Shown here: piece by piece, positions 27,070 through 40,800 of the stretch
Layout of the letters: every line of letters starts with the position of its first letter
Numbering within the stretch: the stretch's first letter is position 1
DNA from: Branchiostoma floridae
Lineage: Eukaryota > Chordata > Leptocardii > Amphioxiformes > Branchiostomatidae
NCBI RefSeq assembly: GCF_000003815.2
Contig: NC_049991.1
Location: 387,769-451,768 of the forward strand
Direction of reading: 5' to 3'
Length of the DNA: 64,000 nt
Notes under the pieces: model-generated
Database searches by the model: none
What the model was told of the DNA's origin: nothing
The model's input: the letters and a program-made list of their open reading frames with translations, nothing else
Translations under genes and position numbers: made by a program

Positions 27070-27290
27070 ATGAACAATGCATTGCACCCAAATGCATGCA
27101 TGTGCACACACACTCACACACAAATGAATACACATGGACAAACACACATATGCACACGTGCATGCACACATGCTATTACAAACACTGATACAGATCAACA
27201 CACACTGACACGCAGATACCTACATGCACTAAGAAGCAGACACATACATGTACACACACACACATGAACACACTAATGTTACATTTGAAT
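27070..27290. repeat. CA-rich simple repeat
   Basis: Degenerate CACACA/ACATGCACAC sequence over ~200 bp. The reading frame through it is low-complexity and not a gene. Confidence 0.75.
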
Positions 27291-28566
27291 GAGCTTTATT
27301 GTCATATGTAACTCAGGAAGAGATCAATACAAAGGTTTTTAAACAATATCAATGTCAACAGTAGCCGAAAACGTTTAAAAAATAGGCAGATGCTCTTTTA
27401 AGATACCAGACTTTGTCCTTCCATTAAAGTCTTCTTGTGTCATAAAGCATGGATTACTTGATTGTAGAACAGTGCTCAATGTACAATGTACTACTTTTTG
27501 CTAGCTGCCTCATAGCAATATGAGCAGACTGACATGGTATCAAATGCATGAAATTTCCAATTAAAAAATGTATTACTAATTTATTGAGGAAAATTTTGCT
27601 TTTGGTGAGACTCATACTATTTATATACATATATGATGATGATACAGATAGAATGTTTATCAAGTGCCAATAGTAAAATATATTCTTTTACAAAAGATTA
27701 GGCTGAAATCTGGTAGAATCCTCAATTGAATTGTCAATTCACCACAAATTCACACGATGCTTAAAATCAAGCCTTTCCCTTTCAGATCAAATAACTATAG
27801 AAAAAAAAAAACATTCCACAAAGTCAAACTGCAGACAGCTTAAAACAAAACAGACATGTACAATCCTTCTGTACTGCAATCTGTTAACAACCCACTCACA
27901 GCATGCCTAATTCCTGCACAACTGTTAGCTCCAAGTTACAATCATAGAAATCCATTCTAAAAGCAAGTTGAAATATGGGTCCTTCAAATCAAATAATGGA
28001 TACTACTACTACTACAAATTCAGCATTGCACAATTTGGAATCAAAAGAAATTTACTTAAAAAAATAGTAATTCAAACAAAATAGTAATTGACATGCCGGG
28101 GTCATGCCCTGATGTCATCAGACTAAGTAATGGGAATTTGAGCAACCTGAAAAACACTTTCATCTATTGCCTTGCTGCAAGTCATTGCTGCATTCTGATG
28201 GATTGTAGACATGCTGCAGTCCTGTTGTTTGACAGCAGGACGTCTGGGATGGGGTTTAAGTAAAATCAACAATCAAGTCCTTAGGTTAACTAAGCAATTC
28301 TGTTCTCACTTTAAGACCTCTATCATCATTTAACTCATTTCGACTTTAAAATCTCTTATTTGACATAAGATTGCAACTTGAAAAAGATACGCTTTGCTAC
28401 TGTATCATGCTTTTTAATGATGATGATTCTAACAGGTTCCACTAAGGGATTATTAAAGGTTCATTATTAAAATTTGATGGTATGGTACAAAATCTATAAT
28501 ATTTTAGTATTAATTATAGTCCTAGTGAATATGTAACATTGCACTGTTGTTAAAACTTCTGAATGC
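27275..28566 (-). other. Predicted 3' UTR of the FN3-kringle gene
   Basis: Runs from the stop codon at 28569-28567 to a poly(A) signal AATAAA at 27300-27295. Nothing else is recognised in it. The extent is inferred. Confidence 0.5.
27295..27300 (-). terminator. Candidate poly(A) signal of the FN3-kringle gene
   Basis: The minus-strand AATAAAGCTCATTC lies 1.27 kb after the stop and just before the CA-rich repeat. It is the best-placed signal that I noticed. Confidence 0.45.
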
Positions 28567-28862
28567 TTAGCCACCATTTCTACACTGTTGTATGGCACAG
28601 TACTCATATGTTCCCTCTGCATCTGCATAACACCACGGCTTAGCATCTCCGTCTGGGTTCCTACAATAGTTATGGTCCCCTATACCAAATTCCCCCTGCG
28701 TGTACTCATGTGAACTATACTGGAAGAAGTCAGAGGCACTCCATTTTACACACTGAGAGCCCTTCTCAGTGGTGCTGGCTTGTCCTCGGTAGTCCTCTCC
28801 GTTGCCATGGTAACAATCCTCGTCGTGGCCCTCCTCTGGCGCTGGCGTCGTCGCTGTCTGGC
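28567..28862 (-). CDS. Last coding exon: kringle domain and stop
   Basis: Starts in phase 1 after CCCAG and encodes a short Thr/Pro/Glu-rich lead (QTATTPAPEEGHDED), then a kringle of ~80 residues with all six cysteines: DCYHGNGEDYRG, QCVKW, NYCRNPDGD, PWCY, EYC, QQC. The DGD before PWCY keeps the Asp-x-Asp pair that forms the anionic centre of lysine-binding kringles. Stop TAA at 28569-28567, four residues after the last Cys. Confidence 0.95.
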
Positions 28863-31800
28863 CTGGGATTGAAAGATAAAATTCAGTGCTGTGTCCCAGC
28901 ACAAGACAAGAGGACGTGTTAGTGGGTCATAGGTCAGACTGACCAGGAGAGAGGGAAGTTTAGTCAATGGTGAACTCACAGAAAATTAGTACAACAGTGT
29001 CTACAGGGTTAGCCATTGAGGTTACTGGTACAGTATTGATGTAGTAAAAGGTCACCAAGAGTAATAGATTAAATGTTAGAGCCTTTGTTGAAACCCCAAA
29101 TTTTGCACACGGTACAACAAAATTTTGTGATTTTTTTTACCGAAATAGTACATTTTTGGCTCCTGTACCCTGGAATTACAATCAAGTTACCTGAAATTTG
29201 GTATAGGAGTGCCCTGCACATATGCGTACATGGATTCAAGAACACTTTTGGCATACAGTACAACAAAATGCTCAATTTTGCAATTTTGGGGCTATTTTCA
29301 ACCAAAAAAGTACACTTTTGGCTCTTGTACCCTGGTTTTACAACCAAATGACCTAAATTTTGGTATTGTGGCACACTTAGGTATTTATTCAAAAGACCCA
29401 TGTATCAGTTTGGGCATGAACCACTTCAAAATGATTTATATGGGGATCTTTTTTTTCATTTTCCAATGGCCAGAGGGGTGAACAACCCCTACCTGGAGAC
29501 TGTTCTCTTGCAGGTGCAGGCCTTGACATTTCTATAATTTAATCAAATATGCAGCCAATGACCTAGCCTGAATCAATATCCTGAAGAGGATTCGGCAGCT
29601 AATCAGCAAGCCTGGTGTTATCTGGAAGAGTCCAGTCATGCACGGGAGACCCTTTTATAATTTTGGACTGGGTTGCATATACAAAAGGCCATGTTTTCAG
29701 CGGGAGTATTTCTGGACTGGTCTATTTTGCCATTTTACATGGGGTGTGCTGGAAGAGTCCATTCTTGCACGGAGGGCAGGGGAGGGGGGCATTTTTTAAA
29801 ATTCATTTTTAGACTTTGGTGATAATGTCAAAGTCCTATCTTAGCAAAAGTATTTTTGGACTGCTCCACTTTACATAGGGGTATTATAGGAGGAGTCCAT
29901 TCTTGCACAGATTTTTTTCAAATTCAGTTTTGGACGAGTGATGAAACAAAGTTCCATTTTTTAATGGAAGTGTTTTTGGACTGTTCTATTTTACCTTTTT
30001 ACTCGGGGTGCACTGAAAAGTCCATTCTTGCATTCAATTTTGGGCTAATGTGTGATAAGTCATTTTTAAGCAGAAGTGTACCATTTTTGCACAGGGCTGA
30101 TTTTGGACGGTCTATTGTTGCCTAAGGGAGATGGCTGAAATATGCTGTACTTGCTCTCAAGTAAGTGTCGGCCTTTCTTGTTTAAGCTGATTTCTGTATA
30201 AAATGAAAATGTATCCCAACATATGCAGAAGACAGCTGTACGAAACACCAAGCTGTACAGTACGAACTGGTACAATTATAGTACTGACCAGATTGTAGGG
30301 CATCATCAGGCCTGCCGTTGAAACGATGCACCACAGTCTGTCCATCCCGAGTGCTGCCAGAAGAGCCCCCTACTGGTACTAGAAATGCCTGCCCTCCACT
30401 GGAGCCAGACCCACCACGGTTAGTGATGACTCCTGCCTGGTTAGGGCGAACAACAAACGTTTGGCCACCTTGACCAGTAGTAGAGCCTCCATTGGCTGGA
30501 ACTAGAAAGACCTGCCCATTGGAAGTGGAGCTCCCATCTGTTCTGATGACCACACCTTGTCCTGCGGCGCTCTCTCCGTCAGGCAGAAGAAAAGAGCGCT
30601 GTCCGTTGGCATCGGTCCTGATGACAAATGACTGTCCCGAGGTCAGCCTCGGTCCGGCGTCCCCACCACCGCGCACAATGACTCTGCCTGTACCGCCACT
30701 GGACGGAACTACAGACATGTGGGCAGTGGAGCTGATGCCGGTGGATCCGCTCACACCAACTCTGCCCAAGTCTGGATGGCTGCTAGCTGATGTGCGCACG
30801 CTGATCTGCGGACTCCTGTACTCCTGTCCTGACGCTGTGAAGGCCAGAAGCTGCAGGACGTACTCCGTGTCTGCTTCCAGACCTGTCAGAATGTACTCCG
30901 ACTCATCAACACCAACCTGTAACATACAAAAAATGTACATGTAGATAATGTTCAAATATTTTGAAGACAAGACGACAGTGAGATCAAATGAAACCAAAAA
31001 AATCTTACAACAAATTGTTAGAAATACCAACATAATACGTTTTTTTTTTTGTAAACGTAATGTCTTCATAAGGACTCATTCAGAAAGATTGGATGCATTA
31101 TTTGAGACATCATGTCATGATAACGGCACTGAACTTTAATCCAACACATTCCAGCATATTCAAAACTGAACCATAAATAAACGAGCGGGCTTTTGCGCAT
31201 TCCAAAAACTGTTTAGTGCATTGTTTACTATGTTTCTCCGGCTATTGCTACACATGCATTGGCCTGCAACTTTCTGTGTTGTCGCGAGAAAATAACACTT
31301 CAAACAGAGTGTAACGGATAGCAAGTCCCTTGGGATTCTATTCCCAGTGGAACTTTAATCCAACACAATGATATAATAAGGCTGTTTATCTATGGATTTC
31401 ATATTTACAACGACAAATTTGTATCAATTGGCAGGCACTTACTCAAGGTTAAATTGGCAAATCGGCATGTCAGTAAATGGCTGATAGTCGCGATCAAAAC
31501 ACGGCCCAAAAATGCATCAACCAGCGGCAAATCCGTTCTGCTGTTCTACTATACAGTTATGACGTTCTATGAAACTTTTCATCAGTTGTTTGGTAAGCAA
31601 ATGGTGGCAAAATACATTGTTTGTGAATGGCTCCCAAAAAATATACCCGCAAAACACAGTACAAACTCCCTACAGTACGTCCCCCATGTGGGGCTGTTGG
31701 TTTCGCCGGTGAGATCCGTCCTACTGGCCTTTGGATGTGATCACTTTCATAAATAGGGGCGAATGGGCGTGCTGAAATATGATTCAAAATGGCGCGTGTT

Positions 31801-34800
31801 CGGATTTCCACTGAATTTGTGTAACAAAGCCTTGCCCTGTACTTTAAAGAGGGACACTTCAAGGCATGTTGGTTGTGCTGGATGGACAGTTTATTAATAT
31901 TTCGCTATATTTACTGTGATGATTAATGTGTAATGTGAGGACAAAGAGTAGAATTGCTTGAAATTACAATCGCTGCCCTCTTCCCACGGCTTGATTAACG
32001 GCATGAAAACATACCAGAAGATTGATTGACCTGTCACTGCAACGTGCGATCTTTGCGAGCTCAAACTTACAAGGTTTTAAGTCGTATACCTTACTGGTTT
32101 TGTAAAACACTAAAAGGAATTTGCATACCGGAGCTAGTTTTTGACTGACAGATGGGTTCTGAAAAGTGTTGGATTAAAGTTGCGTTGGATTAAAGTTCAG
32201 TGCCGTTACATGTAAATGTAATTTGAATGCAGTAGACATTTTTAGAAACAGCAGAGCATGATACATGCAGGAATGGGCAAACATGTCACTACTTGCCTCT
32301 ATAGTTTGGGTCTGGTCTTCACCAGCACCGCGGTACAGGATACCATAGCCGTCAACCACATCTACGGAATCTGTCGGCTTCTCCCATTGGATCTTGATGC
32401 TGTTGGGGGTTAAGGCTGTGAAGGTGACCTCACGAGGTGACGCAGACCCTCCAACTGGGACAAAATGACAGATTAAGTCATAAGCACGGGTAACACACTT
32501 CTCTTTACAAATCAACATGACAGGATAAGTTTTAAGTTCAAACTTTTCCGTACAGTTCAATAGAAATCATAAAATTGTTAGGGCAAAGAGATGCTGTAAC
32601 AGTTACAGTTACAACGTAACCCATAACGTTGGAATGGTCATCAGCTCACACTTTGAAATGACCTTCAGGTTGACCTTCAGGTCTTGTTACGTGGGGACCA
32701 TTAAGGAAAAAAAAAGGCTAGTCAAGTAACAGAAAGGTTACCTGATGATCCCCTCTGTGCTCGTGGTGGCAGCATGATTGACAGGCTGCGCTGCCCCTCC
32801 CGTGCCTCTGTGAAGGCCAGGACCCAGATGTTGTACCCCAGGTAGGGGTCCAGGTTCATCAGACTGTACTCTGTCACAGTTGGACCCACCTCTTGCACGT
32901 TCAACATGTTAGTGAGGATGGGGTTGTAAAAGATGCGATAGCCCAGGATGGGTCCTGACAGTCCCGTTGGAGGCTCCCAGTTCAGCCTGATTGTGGAGGG
33001 GTTCACCACTGCCATCTGTACATCAGCAGGGGCTCTGGGTACCTCACCTGAACAGGCAGCAAACGGGACTCAGGTTATTTCAGTGAACAGCACAATGTAG
33101 TCTTGTATGTTGATAATTATGTACAAGCAAAGAAATAATCTTAATGAATTAGCATGCAGATGAAAATATCATTTGTATCATCTGACATCATTTGACTCTT
33201 TTATATGAAACGAAGCAACTTTTTTAAAAGACCAAGGTTGTACTATGTAGGTATGTATGTGCATAGGCCAGGACTGGCCCCTCGCGTAGGGTAATACCGC
33301 CCCTTACGAGGTGATATACCCTTCTTTGGCAGAGTACAAGACGGTGATGCACCATGTCTCCCGTCCTGTTGTACTATAAAATCACCCAATAAATTTGGCT
33401 AACGTAAACTACCAGCCCTCAGTCTGGTCCCAACCACCATGGTGTTCACATCAGTGGAGGCAGCTAATACAGATTAGCAAGTACTAGAGTACTATAAATA
33501 TCACCATAAGCCATATTACTAGGTATCAAAGCTAGTTGAGGTGTGGGGAAGACAGTTACAAGTTGCAAAATATAAGTAGTTCAAACTTGACAGGGGATGG
33601 TCTTTGCTGAGAGGCAGTTCAAACAAGGATTTGAAACTGAAGGCCTTGATACTACATTAACATGCATTGGCATAATACCGGCCGTAAGACTTATACCGGC
33701 CGATAAAAAATAATGGAATTTAAAGAGATCTACACATGCAACAATAGTTATTTCTGAGGTATGCACACTTCAGACATCTAGGTGTCCAATACATCTTTTA
33801 CAAAGCATCGATTGCAATGCATTCGAAGACGACAAGGCGAAAAGTTTTCAGTATCTTTTTCGGGACAGGCAGCTCGTCGTGGGACGAACACACTGTCACA
33901 TTCATTGCCAGATTTGTAGATCATAATTACACATGCTCACGGCACAAGACGAACATGATTCAACAGCAATCTTGAATTTCTGTTGGTGACCTACAACTCA
34001 TGTAAAAGTGTGAAGAACCGTTGCATAATAGCCCGGATCTACGACTGAATGGGCAAAATTGAACGCCATTTTTATATCTACGCTAGCAGTAAAGTGTTAC
34101 GTCACAGCGGTTGTGATGGACAAAAGTTAAATGAAAATTCTTAACAGTATACGTCCGTTTTCTCATGACATTTTGTATGCTCATGCAGGTTTATGTTTTA
34201 TGCATTTACTAACATAAAAGGAAGGAACGTGGAGGATGTATAAAGGTACATAGCGACAGTTAATTGTGCCGTGTTTCTTCCGGCCGGTTTTTGTACTCCC
34301 TCCCAACCACGCGCCCGTTCACCGTGTAATTCCGCGGCGTGTTACAATTACGATATTACGCTTTTAGCAGGACAAGAGTGGCAGAAAAGTTACACAGAAG
34401 AAGTGGCAAGGGTAAGCTATAACAGCAACATGTAACTGGAGAAAATGATGCGTTGACAATTTGTCAAATCAGTATGGCTAGAGAAATCGTCGTAAACGTG
34501 CCGGTATTATGATAATAGATGTTATGCCCAAGCTCTTGAATGTGTGAAAACAAACTGTGAAAACCTGAACTTGGGTTTGATGCTTGCAGCAACTATCTGG
34601 GTCTTTTTTCTGGGTCTGACAATGATTTCTTGAAATATTTGTGAAATCTTGATGTCAGTTATTACCTCCATGAAATGTCATGGAGGTTATATTTTACCCT
34701 GCGTTTGTGTGTGTGTGTGTGTCTGTGTGTGTGTGTGTAAACAAGATAACTCAAGAACGGTTGGGTGGATTGGTTTCATACTTGGTGTGTTGGTAGTGTG

Positions 34801-37800
34801 TGATGAAAGCTGGAAATGATTAGATTTTGGGCCCCCTAGCGACTCCCCTTGGTACTGCAGCGCAACTTCTGGTTTTGCTATCTCGGTGTTCTGAACATGC
34901 TATGGTCACGATTTTTGCGTGTTAGACAGCTCTTGTGCTCAGGAAGAAGTGACATAAGTTTGGGCCCCCTAGCAGCTAGTTCTGGGATAGCAGGGGCATT
35001 TCTGTCAAAAACTTCTGAAGAGGATAACTCAAGAAGGGGACAACGGATTTTCATGATTTTTGGTATATAGGTACCTTAGACAATGTTGTACAGGATGAAA
35101 TACAGATTATGCAAAATAGGAGTAACTTAACATAATTAATGAGGATATTCTATCCTATCAGTTTTTTCAATGTATCTCTTGTTCCAGATATGCTATGGTC
35201 TTGACATTTTGGTGGTAGATAGGTTGCAGTGTCATGACAAAGTGGGGCAAGTTTCAGTCCCCTAACATTCAATTTTGGAACTGCAGGGGCATTTTTGTCA
35301 AGACATTCCAAAGAGGATAACTGCAGAAAGGATTGACGGATTGGCATCATATTAGGCATGCGGGTACCTTAGGCAAAGATGTTCATAATAATATACATGT
35401 TATGCAAATGAGAGCTTAATTTGCATAATTAATGAGGAAATTGTATAATTCAATTGTTTTTAATAACTGGACTTCAATAAATGTAACACATGTTAATTAT
35501 GATGGGTGGAATATAAGCAGATACCAAATATGGTAATGAGAAACTTATTTGCATAATTCATGAAAAAAATTCAAAACTGCTTTATGATTGATGATGGGAA
35601 TTTTATAATTGTGACATGTGTACGTTAGTCAATGATGAACAACACCATGCATAAATTATGTTAATGTTTTAGTCAATTGCATGAAATTTACGAAAGCTCT
35701 AAATTTTCATGGAGGTATGAGGTCGCCGAACTCTAGTTATGCAAATATCTTCCTGTCGTCTGCTGTAATACCAATCCTTTGTTCTTGGTTGCCAGACGGG
35801 TAGAGGTCTCCCACTGGGTCTAAGCCATTTATGATGTTGGGAGCATGTGAGGAGTCAATTTAGCAACTGAGGAGATTATGGTTCTGAACCCTGGGCACAG
35901 ATTTTGGATCTTTAACATTATGTATGATAGTGTGAAGCTTTTGGCAATATTACTACCAAAGATTTATCTGATTGCTAAATCCAGAAATGTACCTGTCATA
36001 CACTTCTCTTCATATTCATAAGCTTTCTGAGTGTGAGTCTTGTTCATCTGCTGTACTGACCTTGTGGGTAAGTCCTGATGGTGAAAGAGTCACTCTGTGG
36101 GTAAGTCCTGATGGTGAAAGAGTCACTCTGTGGCCCCATGCCTGCGGGTGAGAAGGCCAGGACCCAGATGTTGTAGTCCGGGCAGAAGGAGGCGTTTCTA
36201 TGGACCGGCTCTCGTCATCATCTGGACCCTGAACACATGAGAGCATGGATCATCTCACAGACATTAGACACTAGCATGGATCATCTCACAGACATTAGAC
36301 ACTAGCATGGATCATCTCACAGACATTAGACACTAGCATGGATCATCTCACAGACATTAGACACTAGCATGGATCATCTCACAGACATTAGACACTAGCA
36401 TGGATCATCTCACAGACATTAGACACTAGCCCCGGGCTTCATCATTTCCACAGTATTCATCAGCAGTAGCATTTGTCAAATGTTTCAACCAAACTAATTG
36501 CTGATGTCATTGTTTTCCCCAACTTACAGGATAGGAAATACAGCTGACAACCCCATCAAAGACTTTGTACATGATCAAATCTTTTCACTATTGTATAATT
36601 TTCATAGCCCCCATAGCAGGCTTTGTCATCACAGTTGTTTTTTCTTACATACTGATGATGTGATAAATTCAGGAATTTGAACTGTGTTCTGAGAGTCACC
36701 ATTGTTGAAAACTCAGCCATCAGCCAACAAAGTAACAACCAGAGAAGACATGTACGTAGCACAGCCTGCAGTACACTAAGATTTTCCATGTGTCAGAATC
36801 AGCATCATGTGCAGGTGGTGCGGATAATTGCTGCATGAATATACACATGGGTATATAATTATGTCACACCTCCGCCCTTTCTCTGAGGTGAGTTTGCCAA
36901 GAGGATATTTGCTTGTGATGCTCCCCAAAAGAAGAAGCCTGTCCCCAACCCGGGGAATAACAGACCAGCTGGGTGCTGCAACAGGACAAACTCTCAGGAA
37001 CAACAGATGGACTTAAGGATCTATTATAGTATGAATATAGCAAAAAATCAATTTGGGACATTGGGGGATGCTCGGCAACGGCTGATATTACCTGACATGT
37101 GACTACCCTTGTTATTTGTAGATGTGGTAAGCAATCATTGTATTTTTTGCAATGCACATGTAACTGGGACATCACTGGTTTTATTTTATGAGGCATAATT
37201 ACCTGGTAATATATTCTGTAACCAGCTACCCGTCCTCCTGTGGTGGGGGGCATCCACTGCACCCGCATGGTGGTGGCATCCACACGAGCCACCTGCACGT
37301 TTTCAGGTGAAGCAGGCAGACCTAACAGGGCATACCGGTCCTCCTGGTCTGGTCTGGACCCAGAGCTGGGTTCACGGACAACCACGCCTGGGATGATATT
37401 GATCCTGTCCTCTTGTCCTGGGTATGTGGAGCCACCAATGACTGGGGGGAGAAATTGTTTACATCTTAACCTTCAGAACAGTGGGTTCCACCATCTCACT
37501 CCATTGTCAAATGTCAAATGATGTCTAGTATACTACCTACCTACCCTATACCTCAATGAACAATGGAGGCATTGTTTGAGCCTAATTGTTTTGAATGTGT
37601 CTGTTTTTGTTTGTGTTTCCAGATATTGTTGTCACCATAACTTAAGAACCTCTGGATAGCTTGTGATGGAGCCTCAGGAGGTATTGTTTTGAGTATACCT
37701 TTGTGTCTGTCTGTGTTTCTGGATATTATAGTCACCATAACAAGTTAGAAAAAGAACACACACCTTGTCTGTCAATCCGTACATTCATTTTTGCACTGCG

Positions 37801-40800
37801 CAGTCCCTCCCCCTCCTGTGTGAAGGCTACGATCCACACCACATAGTCCACTCCAGGCTCCAGCCCCCGGATGGGGTGGGAGCTGACATCAGGACCAACC
37901 TCCAGGTTAGAGACATCTGTAGACCCTACAGGCTACACATGGCAGATCAACAACAACCGTTAACAGGATTGTTCTTGGTATTACCGTAAAGTTTCTGATT
38001 AAAATGTCTGATTAAAACTTTTCAAGTCACAAGCAGGTGTTCCTGACTGACACAAAGACAGGGTTCTGCCCCATTGGACCATCGCAAACAAACATGGCAG
38101 CTGACAGCACAGTCACCCTCACACGGAGGAAAAAAAGTCAAACCCATCAAATAGCTTATTAAGTAGAAATAGAATTAGATTAGATGTTATTTCCTTTTTG
38201 ATTTATCTGTAAATCTCATTTTCCTTCTTTTTTTAAGTATACAATTATGTATACCACTTCTTTACTTTGTTTGCAATTAGTCCTTGGGCATGAACTTGCA
38301 TTAAAAATTATCATTATTGTTATCATTATTGACATAATAAATGGCAGATTGGAAACTATATAGCAGATAGGCCAGAAAAAGTTCTACATCAAGTATTTCA
38401 TGATATAATGGAATTAAAAGAGTTTGAAAACAACAATTACTGTAGCAACAGTAAGGCAGTAGATGAAACTATCTGTGGACATTTCTGTGTTTCTGTAGTA
38501 GTAGACTGTTCCTACCTGGTAATACAGCCTGTATCCCAGGATCCCATCAGATGCCTCAGGTGCACTCCACTGCAGCAGCACAGACTCATCATCCAGCAGA
38601 GACACCTGCAGGTCTGCAGGGGGGCCCAGCTGGGTGGAACCTAACATCACACATAACAGACATGTCAGCCTTCAGTCAGATATCTACATGGTGTAATATA
38701 TCACCAGACTGCCAGTTTTAACCTTCCCCCTACTACAGACATGAGTGAATGGGTTAGAGCAGGGAGGGTTAAGTGCCGTGTACCTTCTGACTCCATGGTA
38801 ACAGACAGGATCTGACTGCGACGTCCGTCCCCGGCAGCAGAGAAGCCGACCACCCAGATGTAATACTCTGTGTCCGGCTTCAGTTCACGGATGACCTGAG
38901 AGTACACATTGGACCTGACTTCTATAGTGGTGGCCTCTTCATTTCCAGCCTCCTATTTTATTAGGAAACATACAAACATACAGTATGAAGGTACTGAGTG
39001 GAGAGGAATTCAATTTCATGGGTAAACAAAAAAAAACATTGAATCATCATCACTATCATCATCATCACCATTACCATCATCATCATCATCATCATCATCA
39101 TGTGTTTTAATTCAAAAGAATTTTGCAGCCCAAGGATTTGATTGCTTGTTCTGTACAGGTAAAAACCTAAACAATAGTACCTTCAACAGAAGAAAAGCAC
39201 TTGATAAGAAAATTGCTAGCACCTGATAGTTGATTCGGTATCCTAACACCTCGCCACCAGATGTAGGGGGCAGCCATTCCACTCGGATGGACGAGTCATC
39301 TTCCAAACTGACTTGAATGTCCTCAGGACTGCCTGGAACCTCCGGCACTGGGAAGTATAAACAACTTGTGAACAGAACATAAAAACCCACCCAAACCTTG
39401 GGACTTTCTGTTCTGCATTTGTGGGCATGTTTGGTAAAGAAACAGAGCTTGCAGATGAATGTATATATATTAACCACACTAGTAATCAGTGCCACGGCAA
39501 GAGGTGGCGGGGGTGGATTTGCGTAATCAAAAAGTTGCTACGATGAAAATCTAGCGGTCGACTAGTGACCGTTAAAACTGCTGGGAAACATTCTGCATTT
39601 TCAGAAAAACGTTGCCTCTCTAGTTAGTATTTCACTTTGTACAACATTGTCTAAGGTACCTACAAACCAAAAATCATAAAAATCCGTTGTTCCCTTCTTG
39701 AGTTATTGTCTTCAGAAGTTTTTGACAAAAATGCCCCTGCTATCCCAAAACTAGCTGCTAGGGGGCCCAAACATATGTCACTTCCTGAGCACAAGAGCTA
39801 TCTAAGACCCCAAGATTGTGACCATAGCTTGTTCAGAACACGAGATACTAAACCCGGAATTTGCGCTGCAGTACCAAGGGAAGCCGCTAGGGGGCCCAAA
39901 ATCTAATCATTTCCAGCTTTTATCAAACACTAGAGACCAACACACAAAGTTTGAAAACAATTCAGCCAGTCATTCTTGAGTTATCTTGTTCACAGACAGA
40001 CAAACGCAGGGTAAAATATAACCTCCATGTAATTAGCAGTACGATGGAATGAACTGCCCTACCTGCATCTGGGGTTGCCAGTGTGAGACTTGGACTTGGT
40101 TGGCCGACACCTGCTGCAGAGAGCGCCACCACCCAGATGTTGTAGGTGGTGCTACTCGCCATGCCCGGAATGGTTAAAGACCTCTCATTAGCTTGTGCCA
40201 CACGGAAGGACGGCGTAGGAGCTCGACTGGCCTGTACAAGTGTTCATATAGAAAGATGAACCACCAAGTTTAATCAACATGACTTGGAAAGTCCCAACAA
40301 CACATCATCACATTTGAAACACATCTAACATTCACATGCAATATATTACGAACATACAACATTCAGTTACATATATGTACACAAATCATAAGGAACACAG
40401 CTAATTTTCACATACACAAGAATGTGTATATGCCATCTTTACAATATTAGAAACACATTACACAACATTAGAAACACTAACTTTATATACACTGGACTAT
40501 GTACACACAACTCCCATACATACATACACTATATTTGTCATCTTTTGGTCTTGTTCAGAGTTTTTTTTTATGATTGGGGGCCAGTCTGAAACTTTCTAAC
40601 AATGACGACAGCGCTTATTGAAACATTATTTTCTGGACAAATCAATGTTTCCAGTGGAAAGGGGTGCCTTGCCTCTGACCAATAGCCTCATTTTCTGTGG
40701 AAATGTTATTTTTTGCAAAATCCTTAACAAGCAACTTTTTACCCCAAAACTAATATTTTGAAGGCATTTTCCCAAGGCCGTTGCATGGAAAAGACAAGTT

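Noticed and set aside
28746-28979. Minus-strand frame with an Arg-rich stretch over the kringle exon
   Set aside because: It is an out-of-frame shadow of the kringle coding frame.
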